Assembly (NCBI GenBank): GCA_030650095.1
Contig: JAUSEE010000060.1
Coordinates: forward strand, 1-46,147
Origin: Candidatus Buchananbacteria bacterium
Lineage (GTDB): Bacteria > Patescibacteriota > Patescibacteriia > 2-01-FULL-39-33
DNA length: 46,147 nt
Direction of reading: 5' to 3'
Shown: positions 1-6,912 of the stretch, in pieces
How positions within the stretch are numbered: the stretch's first letter is position 1
How the letters are laid out: each line of letters begins with the position of its first letter
Notes under the pieces: model-generated
Database searches by the model: none
What the model was told of the DNA's origin: nothing
The model's input: the letters and a program-made list of their open reading frames with translations, nothing else
Translations under genes and position numbers: made by a program

Positions 1-8
1 TGAACCCG

Positions 9-30
9 ACCCCGCTCTAAAGAGCGGGGT
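9..30. repeat. Perfect short inverted repeat ACCCCGCTCT-aa-AGAGCGGGGT
   Basis: Read directly; 10-bp arms. Confidence 0.85.
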
Positions 31-85
31 ATCTGGGCGGTTTCAAATGGAAGGTGTCGGCTCCGCCGACGTATTTTTCCTCACA

Positions 86-129
86 CTGCCCTTCATCCCC
101 TGGCTTAAAAGCCAGGGGATGAAGGGCAG
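86..129. repeat. 21-bp-arm palindrome CTGCCCTTCATCCCCTGGCTT / AAGCCAGGGGATGAAGGGCAG
   Basis: Read directly; perfect arms with a 2-nt centre, downstream of trxB. Confidence 0.9.
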
Positions 130-148
130 CAACATTATAAATATTGTT

Positions 149-1156
149 TTATTCTTCGGCTATTTTTATTTCGACGGTTTTTTCTGTTGCTGGCAAGTCG
201 CATTTGCCCCAATCAGGAATAGTAACCTTGCCTTCGCGGCCCACAATGTATTTATAAGCCTGGAGAGCGGCTTTGGCTCCTTCGCCGGCAGAAATGACAA
301 TCTGCTTGTAATGGGTATCGCTGCAATCACCAGCGGCAAAAATGCCCGGGGTAGAAGTGTTGCCGCTTCTGTCTACGATTATCTCACCGCGGCTGTTTAA
401 ATCCACCACGCCTTTGAGCCAATAGGTTTTGGCCTGATAGCCTATTTCTATAAAAACGCCATCCACTTTTAATTCTTCCGTTTTTGATTTATTTTCCGCA
501 TTAACCACCTTGATCGATTTAACCACTCCCTCGCCTTTTATCTCCGATATTTCCGTGAAACAGAAAAAGTCTATATTTTTTTTGCTCTTAGCATGCTCTA
601 AGGCAACCGGCGTGGCCCGGAATTGATCCGTTCTGTTTATGACATAAACTTTTTTAGCTATTCTAGTCATATATTCGGCCGCTTCAATGGCCGAATTGCC
701 GCCGCCTACCACCGCCACCACTTTATCCTTATACAGAGGGCCGTCGCAAATGGCGCAATAAGTTACCCCGCGGCCGGCAAATTCCTTCTCGCCTATAACA
801 TTCAACTTGCGAGGAGTCAAACCGAAAGATAAAATGATCGTTTTAACTTCATAATCATCATTTTTAGTCTTAACAATAAAGAGATCTTTATTTTTTTCAA
901 TTTCTAGAACTTCTTCAAAAACAAAATCAGCGCCGAATTTTTCGGCTTGAACTTTCATATTGTTGGCTAGGGTGAAGCCGTCAATTTGTTCAAAACCGGG
1001 ATAATTTTCTATCTCATTGGTTAAAGCCATTTGTCCGCCAATAGTCATGGAAACCACGGCTGTTTTTAATTTTCGGCGCGTAGCATAAACAGCAGCTGCC
1101 AGCCCAGCCGGGCCGCCGCCGACGATTAAAAGATCATATTGTTTTCTCTCGGACAT
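149..1156 (-). CDS. trxB: Thioredoxin-disulfide reductase
   Basis: FAD motif GGGPAGLAAAVYATRR, redox motif CAIC, NADPH motif VGGGNSAIEAAEY, C-terminal GIFAAGDC. Confidence 0.96.
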   Translation of the reverse strand: MSERKQYDLLIVGGGPAGLAAAVYATRRKLKTAVVSMTIGGQMALTNEIENYPGFEQIDGFTLANNMKVQAEKFGADFVFEEVLEIEKNKDLFIVKTKNDDYEVKTIILSFGLTPRKLNVIGEKEFAGRGVTYCAICDGPLYKDKVVAVVGGGNSAIEAAEYMTRIAKKVYVINRTDQFRATPVALEHAKSKKNIDFFCFTEISEIKGEGVVKSIKVVNAENKSKTEELKVDGVFIEIGYQAKTYWLKGVVDLNSRGEIIVDRSGNTSTPGIFAAGDCSDTHYKQIVISAGEGAKAALQAYKYIVGREGKVTIPDWGKCDLPATEKTVEIKIAEE

Positions 1157-1167
1157 AATCTGATTTA

Positions 1168-1488
1168 TTAAGCCAATTTATTAAGCTTTTCAATTAATGA
1201 ATCTTTGGTTTGAACGCCGATCATAGTTTCCACTGCTTGGCCGTCTTTAAAAATTATTAGAGTAGGAATAGACATAACGCTGTATTTTTGAGACACTTCC
1301 TGATTTTCATCAACATTCAATTTACCCACTTTAGCTTTATCACCCAAACTATTAGCCACTTCTTCAACAATCGGTCCCTGCATTTTGCATGGTCCGCACC
1401 AATCGGCATAAAAATCAACTAAAACCGGGCCCTTGGCCTTTATCACCTCTGCTTCAAAATTGGAGTTAGACAAAACAACTTCGCTCAT
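1168..1488 (-). CDS. trxA: Thioredoxin
   Basis: WCGPCK active site, typical length, adjacent to trxB. Confidence 0.97.
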   Translation of the reverse strand: MSEVVLSNSNFEAEVIKAKGPVLVDFYADWCGPCKMQGPIVEEVANSLGDKAKVGKLNVDENQEVSQKYSVMSIPTLIIFKDGQAVETMIGVQTKDSLIEKLNKLA

Positions 1489-1662
1489 AAAAATTTAAAT
1501 TAATTATTAGTTAATTGATTGTAGCAAATTTAAACCTTTATTTCAAAATGCCTTAAATAATCTTTAGTCTCAAAAGTTAATTAAAAAACAATAATTAAAC
1601 CACCGGTTCTGGTGTTTATTCCAGCGCAGCAGCTGGAATTGGACAGGTTCGAAGTAGGTTAT

Positions 1663-1827
1663 TTAACCCTTGATGCCTAGGGCGGCTTGGGTAGTAGGAA
1701 CTGCAGACAAATCGAAGACTACCCCAGCCGCTGCTAAAATCGGCACGACAAGTAAAATTAAAGCCAACACCAGTTTTCTTCTGATCTGTCGTTTTTCTTT
1801 CAATTTTCCTATTTTAAGAAATGGCAT
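1663..1827 (-). CDS. Small predicted membrane or exported peptide, 54 aa (MPFLKIGKLKEKRQIRRKLVLALILLVVPILAAAGVVFDLSAVPTTQAALGIKG)
   Basis: Not in ORF track (below cutoff). ATG overlaps the end of the upstream HTH gene region; basic N-terminus followed by a hydrophobic helix; hairpins plus T-rich tract downstream. Confidence 0.55.
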   Translation of the reverse strand: MPFLKIGKLKEKRQIRRKLVLALILLVVPILAAAGVVFDLSAVPTTQAALGIKG

Positions 1828-1829
1828 AT

Positions 1830-2069
1830 TTATTTATTCTTTTCCCCCTGCTTTTGTTTGGAATAAACAAACTCAATAAAATCACGCTCAAAAATACGGT
1901 AAGTTCTCTTGCCGACATAAGACACGGGCAGTTCCCCACTATCTATCCAACGATAAACAGTCTTGAGGGAGACTCCGAGTTTTTTAGCAACTTCTTGCAT
2001 TGTTAGCAGATCATAAACTGCCATATTATTTTTGCGTTTTAATAAACAATAATATCGCTTATCTATCAA
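1830..2069 (-). CDS. Helix-turn-helix (excisionase/MerR-like) DNA-binding protein
   Basis: LLTMQEVAKKLGVSLKTVYRWIDSGELPVSYVGKRTYRI is a classic excisionase-family HTH. The true start is probably the internal Met (MAVYDLLTMQ...). Confidence 0.85.
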   Translation of the reverse strand: MIDKRYYCLLKRKNNMAVYDLLTMQEVAKKLGVSLKTVYRWIDSGELPVSYVGKRTYRIFERDFIEFVYSKQKQGEKNK

Positions 2070-2200
2070 TAATTTTACAACTACGTGTCTTCTTATGTCA
2101 AATAATGTATTACTATGTCCTACTATTTATAATATTTCATCTAAATTATAACAAATAATTATTAGTAATTTATAGTGTTATTAACACTATAAAATCACAT

Positions 2201-2209
2201 TTATCCACA
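2201..2209 (+). promoter_or_regulatory. DnaA-box-like 9-mer TTATCCACA
   Basis: Exact match to the E. coli consensus 9-mer; adjacent to a TTTATAGTGTTA-t-TAACACTATAAA palindrome (2169-2193). Confidence 0.45.
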
Positions 2210-2237
2210 TCTTGCCCGTTTAACAATAAATGGGCAA

Positions 2238-2275
2238 CTAAAAAAGCCCTCACTTTATATGAGAGCTTTTTATCT
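2238..2275. terminator. Rho-independent terminator for the GerMN-domain gene
   Basis: aaaaagccctcactttatatgagagcttttt stem-loop with T-run on the minus strand. Confidence 0.7.
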
Positions 2276-2289
2276 GCTGCCTGATTAAA

Positions 2290-3222
2290 CTAAGGCTGTA
2301 AAATTTCGTCTTGGTTGCAATTATTTTCAATGCAAATATTAACCGATTTAATGTAGGGGAATTGCAATAAAGTTTTTTCTATCTGTGATCTAATGGCTAA
2401 CACGCGGCATGAACCGGCAACTTTGTTTAAAGATGAAGAGAACACGGCTTGAGCCACGCCATTTTTAATAGTAACTTTTTGAACATAGGTTCCGTCAGGA
2501 ATACTCGAGATCCAACCCTGCGCTGATTCTTCGGCTGAAAGGGGAGTTAGCAGGCCTCGAACGGTATTAATCACATCTGAATCGTATTTTTTCTCGGCTA
2601 TTCTCTCTAAAGAAGTTACGTTTTCACATTCATTAGTGCCTATTTTATTGTAAAAAGCTACAATTTTAACAGTATCACCGCTTATACTCGAATCAATATT
2701 TTCATTTTCATTACCAATAATTGTTACATTGCCGGTTTCTGGATTAGAGTCTACCACTATGTTCACATTGTTACTATCATTACTATCACCTGTCTGACCA
2801 GAATTTTTTTTATTAACCTGCCAAATGCCGGCTGCCACTACGATAATAACTATAATAGTTATAATATTGCCCATTCGACTCTTTTTATCATTGTCATTAT
2901 CGTTGGATTTATCAAAACTGCCTGGGTAATTATAATCTTTAGACTCCGAATTATTAACATCCGAGGTATAATCATCTAAGTTTATATTAGATTGATTACC
3001 GCCAGTCTCGCCACTGCCTGAACCGGTTTGGCCAGAAGTTGGCGTTTGGCTTTGATTATTATTAACCAAGGCCGAATTATCACTGGGCTTATTTGGTGGC
3101 TCAATTGTTGGATTAGCAGGCGTTGGTCCTGAAAACCCAGATGATGACGCATTTGTATTCGTACCAGAACTGGTTTGGACATTTCCTTGACCAGCCTGTG
3201 GCTTATCTTCTTGGTTGTCCAT
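2290..3222 (-). CDS. Membrane-anchored protein: low-complexity Ser/Asn/Gly/Pro N-terminus, one TM helix, C-terminal GerMN-like domain
   Basis: TM segment MGNIITIIVIIVVAAGIWQV; C-terminus resembles the GerMN/sporulation-germination fold (TVKIVAFYNK..., RGLLTPLSAEESAQGWISSIPDGTYVQKVTIKNGVAQAVFSSSL). Confidence 0.7.
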   Translation of the reverse strand: MDNQEDKPQAGQGNVQTSSGTNTNASSSGFSGPTPANPTIEPPNKPSDNSALVNNNQSQTPTSGQTGSGSGETGGNQSNINLDDYTSDVNNSESKDYNYPGSFDKSNDNDNDKKSRMGNIITIIVIIVVAAGIWQVNKKNSGQTGDSNDSNNVNIVVDSNPETGNVTIIGNENENIDSSISGDTVKIVAFYNKIGTNECENVTSLERIAEKKYDSDVINTVRGLLTPLSAEESAQGWISSIPDGTYVQKVTIKNGVAQAVFSSSLNKVAGSCRVLAIRSQIEKTLLQFPYIKSVNICIENNCNQDEILQP

Positions 3223-3352
3223 AATATTGTTTTATTTTTTATATTTCCTCCTTATTATTTATATCAATGATTTATTTTATAAATCAGAGTTGTATTTTAA
3301 TTGTTTTTGTTCAGCTGATTATTATAGAGAGAGATGAATGAGATTTTTGATG

Positions 3353-3425
3353 TGGACCCTACCGGGATCGAACCGGTCACCTCTTCCATGCCATGGAAGC
3401 GCTCTACCAAATGAGCTAAGGGCCC
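3353..3425 (-). tRNA. tRNA-Ala(GGC)
   Basis: Cloverleaf: acceptor GGGCCCT/AGGGTCC, anticodon arm CTTCC-ATGGCAT-GGAAG, T-arm ACCGG-TTCGATC-CCGGT. Confidence 0.93.
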
Positions 3426-3653
3426 CAAAATTAAGGTTAATATCACCATCTTACATTATTTTTATAAAAGATTCAAATATGCAACAAGTTTAAAATAAGG
3501 ATCCAAATTCACATGAAACGTAGAAGATGCTTTATCATATTTCACTTGAACTTAAATGAATAATTGAATTAAAATATTGAGCAAATAAACTAATACTCCC
3601 TTACAGACATGACATTTTACAATTTAATTTTATATTGTACACTGTCTTCATTT

Positions 3654-3712
3654 GTCATCCCGACTGAAGCGAGAGCGAAATGGAGGGATCCCTCGACTAT
3701 GCTCGCAATGAC
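3654..3712. repeat. Interspersed palindromic repeat, GTCATCCCGACTGAAGCGAGAGC...CTCGCAATGAC type
   Basis: Shares GTCATTGCGAG-like termini with copies at 9485-9585, 17243-17385 and 19082-19126. Confidence 0.7.
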
Positions 3713-3871
3713 AAATAAAGGAAGAGAGTAGAAAATACTTCATCTATGGGCTAACATCCATAGTATTTCATAGGTTAAATGAAGAATTTTTTGGCTAAAT
3801 TTAGATAAATTATTATTTTTTGGCTAAATTTAGATAAAAAAACAAGTAATCAACAGCCTCTAAAAAAGATT

Positions 3872-4057
3872 TGTCTAGACATGTCTAGACATTTATCCAC
3901 ACAAATCACAGCTTATCAACAGATATCCACATAAAAAGTTAGAAATATCTATCATAATTATGGGTAATGATTATTTAAAAAATGTGAAACAATGATCAAT
4001 CTACCAATATTCAACTATTTATGACTTATGTCTAGACATGTCTAGACATAAGTCATA
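3872..4057. promoter_or_regulatory. Putative replication origin (oriC-like) or operator region
   Basis: TGTCTAGACATGTCTAGACA (3872-3891); 9-mers TTATCCACA (3893-3901), TTATCAACA (3913-3921), ATATCCACA (3923-3931); 38-bp perfect palindrome (4020-4057) around a second TGTCTAGACATGTCTAGACA; AT-rich; largely divergent gene orientation on either side. Confidence 0.55.
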
Positions 4058-4088
4058 GTAAATAGCATATTTATTGACAAAACATTGA

Positions 4089-4117
4089 TTGACATAGTTA
4101 GATTAATATGGTAGAAT
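4089..4117 (+). promoter_or_regulatory. Sigma70-type promoter TTGACA-N17-TAGAAT
   Basis: Read directly; upstream of the ORF at 4172. Confidence 0.6.
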
Positions 4118-4171
4118 GACAAATCAGCAAAAACGCTGATAAATTGAATATCAACGTAAGGAGGAAGTGCC

Positions 4172-4405
4172 ATGAAGGTGATTGATGAGAAAATTTGGTG
4201 GGAGTTTGTTTGTAGGGCCTGTGGATCTACGTGCCAAGCTGAACCGGAAGACGTCACATCCAGACCCAATACAGACTGCGACGGAGATGTCGTTGGACAT
4301 ATCTGCGTTGTGGAATGTGGGAAGTGTGGTGCGCAGCATGATGTACCGACGCGCAAAGTGACTGAGAAAATTGAGGGAATCGCAGCACGAAAGCGCAAAC
4401 GCTAG
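4172..4405 (+). CDS. Small zinc-ribbon-like protein, 77 aa
   Basis: CRAC...C...CGKC cysteine pattern; SD-like AAGGAGG upstream (4157-4163); promoter upstream. Confidence 0.65.
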   Translation: MKVIDEKIWWEFVCRACGSTCQAEPEDVTSRPNTDCDGDVVGHICVVECGKCGAQHDVPTRKVTEKIEGIAARKRKR

Positions 4406-4640
4406 AGTCCAATCATTAGCAACCTGAGCCTCTCGTAGATAAAACTACCTGGGGCTCATTTCTTAAAAAAATTTAAAATGAACGCATTAAAAAAAGTTCT
4501 TTGTTGTTCAAAACTTTGATTTACTGCCATATCCTAGGAGATATTTCCGATAACTGGACGCTAGCAGATGCCGTCCAACCAATTAATTTCTTCATCATTG
4601 AATCAACAATGATGTATATCCTTTTCCGCCGTAAAACGCC

Positions 4641-4678
4641 AACACCGTCATGAACAATGTTTATGACGGTGTTTTATT
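4641..4678 (+). terminator. Strong intrinsic terminator AACACCGTCAT...ATGACGGTGTT + T-rich tract
   Basis: 11-bp perfect stem followed by TTATTTT. Confidence 0.75.
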
Positions 4679-4699
4679 TTGGCATTTATCTTATACTGG

Positions 4700-4771
4700 T
4701 GTCCCGAGCAGGAATCGAACCTGCATTTAGCCCTTAGGAGAGGCTTGTTCTATCCATTGAACTATCAGGAC
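4700..4771 (-). tRNA. tRNA-Arg(CCT)
   Basis: Acceptor GTCCTGA/TCGGGAC, D-arm GTTC...GAAC, anticodon loop CTCCTAA. Confidence 0.9.
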
Positions 4772-4914
4772 AATTACACTTGAACTTAGACTTATTTTGT
4801 AGTAAAATAAGTAGGAAATAACCCTAGTTAAATAAAGGTTTATAAGGTGATTAAAATCGCCCTAAAGAGCATTGTTTTAACGAGGCAAGCTTAAATTACC
4901 ATAACACAAATTCT

Positions 4915-5562
4915 ATGCAGATTCAATGGCTTGGCCAATCATGTTTTAAAATACAAACCAAAAACAACGGAGAAGAAATTACGATTGTCACCGATCCTTA
5001 TGACGGTGATGATATTGGTTTAAAACCTTTGAAACTTCAAGCCGACATAGTAACTGTTTCCCATGATCACAGCGATCATAACAATCTAGATGCCATAAAA
5101 AATGATTCGTTTATAATAAGCACCCCCGGTGAATACGAAACCAAGGGAGTTTTTATTTACGGTTTTCCAGCTTATCACGATAATAAAGAAGGAAAAGAAA
5201 AAGGCAACATTACCATATTCAAAATAAATGCCGAAAATATCAGTCTGGCCCATCTAAGCGATTTAGGACATGATCTTAATGATGAACTGCTGGATAAGAT
5301 AGGCAATATAGACATTTTATTCTTGCCCATTGGCGGAACATTTACTATTGATGCCAAGAAAGCCGCAGAAGTGGTATCGGCTATTGAACCTAGAATTGTT
5401 ATTCCTATGCACTATAAAATTCCCAATTTGAAAGTAAAACTTAATTCCATAGATGACTTCTTAAAAGAATCAGGTTTGCCTTCGGAAAAAATGGATAAAT
5501 TAAAAATTACCAAAAAGGATCTGCCCCAGGAGGAAACCAAAATAATAATTCTTAACCCTTAA
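4915..5562 (+). CDS. MBL-fold metal-dependent hydrolase (UPF0173-like)
   Basis: MQIQWLGQSCFKI..., SHDHSDHNN, FLPIGGTFTIDAKKA, VIPMHYK motifs. Confidence 0.88.
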   Translation: MQIQWLGQSCFKIQTKNNGEEITIVTDPYDGDDIGLKPLKLQADIVTVSHDHSDHNNLDAIKNDSFIISTPGEYETKGVFIYGFPAYHDNKEGKEKGNITIFKINAENISLAHLSDLGHDLNDELLDKIGNIDILFLPIGGTFTIDAKKAAEVVSAIEPRIVIPMHYKIPNLKVKLNSIDDFLKESGLPSEKMDKLKITKKDLPQEETKIIILNP

Positions 5563-5579
5563 AAATTAAATTCAAACGT

Positions 5580-6047
5580 ATGGCCGAAAAAATGGAACAC
5601 CAAATGGATTCCTTGGAATCAATTTCCACCGAAGATGAATTGAACGAATTATCGGATAAATTAGACAGCTTGGATGATGAGATGGTAGCCAGCAGCACTG
5701 TCACCGGCGAATTATTCAACTTAAGCGAAGATGGCGAAGATATCGTGATTAAAAGAATAGAAAATATTGAAGATGAAAGCGCCAAAGATGAAGCTCTATT
5801 TAGAATCGCCAATCTCTACTATAGAGTAAAGCAGGATATTGATGCCGCTTTGTCCAAAGCCGGTGAAATAGACAGTAAAGATGAAAAAACCAGATGTTTG
5901 GTCCAGTTGGCTGTGGCTGTTTTAAATACCGAAAACAATTTGGAATTAGCCGATTCCATTATTGCCCAAGCGGAACAAGACGGCGAGGGTTATATTAAAT
6001 ATTACCAGTCAGAGAAACAAAAATTCATCGATAAAAACCAGAAATAA
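5580..6047 (+). CDS. Hypothetical acidic helical-repeat protein
   Basis: Intact ORF in a collinear run leading to gyrA; no recognised motif. Confidence 0.7.
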   Translation: MAEKMEHQMDSLESISTEDELNELSDKLDSLDDEMVASSTVTGELFNLSEDGEDIVIKRIENIEDESAKDEALFRIANLYYRVKQDIDAALSKAGEIDSKDEKTRCLVQLAVAVLNTENNLELADSIIAQAEQDGEGYIKYYQSEKQKFIDKNQK

Positions 6048-6061
6048 AATTTTCAAATCCC

Positions 6062-6910
6062 ATGCCTCCAACTAAAAAGCGAGTTAGTAAAAAAAGTACC
6101 GGCCTAGCTAAAAAAAGAAAGACTTTGGCCAGTTCTGTCATGCTGGAAACAGACGAACTGCTTATGCCCGAGAAACAATTTATAAATGTTTATGATAAGG
6201 ATCCGGTTATTTTGGCCAAATCAAAATTGGCCTGGCTGATAGTGGGGATTATCATGATTATTATAGTTTCTTTTTGGTTTTGGTCGCTTAAAACAAGCAT
6301 GAAAAACAAGGAAAATGACACGGCGGATTTAAACGAAATAACAGCCGAAATTAATAATGTAATCAGTGAATTCAAAAGCATGGTCGGCAACACTAAAAAT
6401 GCCATTGATCAAGCCGGCAGCCAAATTGACAGGCAAGCCGAACTGGAAAAAATAAAAAATGAAGTTTTAGCTCAAATACAAATAAACTCCGATAGCGCTA
6501 ATTGGCCGGAACACTCTTCACAACTTTTAAACTTATCCTTAAAATATCCGGCTAACTGGGACAAGCAAGAAATAAAAGATTCACTCGCTCTGGCCAGCTA
6601 TGATTTAAAATCAACCACTACTCCGGAAATATCAGCTAAAATCATTATCACTAAGATAAAAAATAACAGCCAAAAAACTGAAGATCTGATTGAAAATAAA
6701 TCAGATTACCAAAAAAGCACCGAGGAAATTTTTATAGATTTGGTGCCGGCTGAAAAATATAATTCAAAGGCCACAAAAGAGAATGCTTTATCTTATCTGC
6801 TATTTGTTACCGGAGCCAAAAATATCTACCAGATAGACATCTACACCAGTGATAGCAATATTTTTGAAACGACTATAAATAAAATATTATCAACAATTGA
6901 TTTATTATAA
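6062..6910 (+). CDS. Hypothetical single-TM protein (PsbP-like C-terminus possible)
   Basis: TM helix LAWLIVGIIMIIIVSFWFW; LSLKYPANWDKQEIKDS resembles PsbP/lipoprotein-like extracytoplasmic domains. Confidence 0.7.
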   Translation: MPPTKKRVSKKSTGLAKKRKTLASSVMLETDELLMPEKQFINVYDKDPVILAKSKLAWLIVGIIMIIIVSFWFWSLKTSMKNKENDTADLNEITAEINNVISEFKSMVGNTKNAIDQAGSQIDRQAELEKIKNEVLAQIQINSDSANWPEHSSQLLNLSLKYPANWDKQEIKDSLALASYDLKSTTTPEISAKIIITKIKNNSQKTEDLIENKSDYQKSTEEIFIDLVPAEKYNSKATKENALSYLLFVTGAKNIYQIDIYTSDSNIFETTINKILSTIDLL

Positions 6911-6912
6911 CT

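Noticed and set aside
3872-4048. Considered classical ParB parS site for TGTCTAGACATGTCTAGACA
   Set aside because: Does not match TGTTTCACGTGAAACA; no parA/parB genes in the window.
4565-4615. Possible 15-aa ORF MPSSNQLISSSLNQQ in the 4.5-kb RNA candidate
   Set aside because: No Shine-Dalgarno sequence at proper spacing; hairpin structure explains the segment better.
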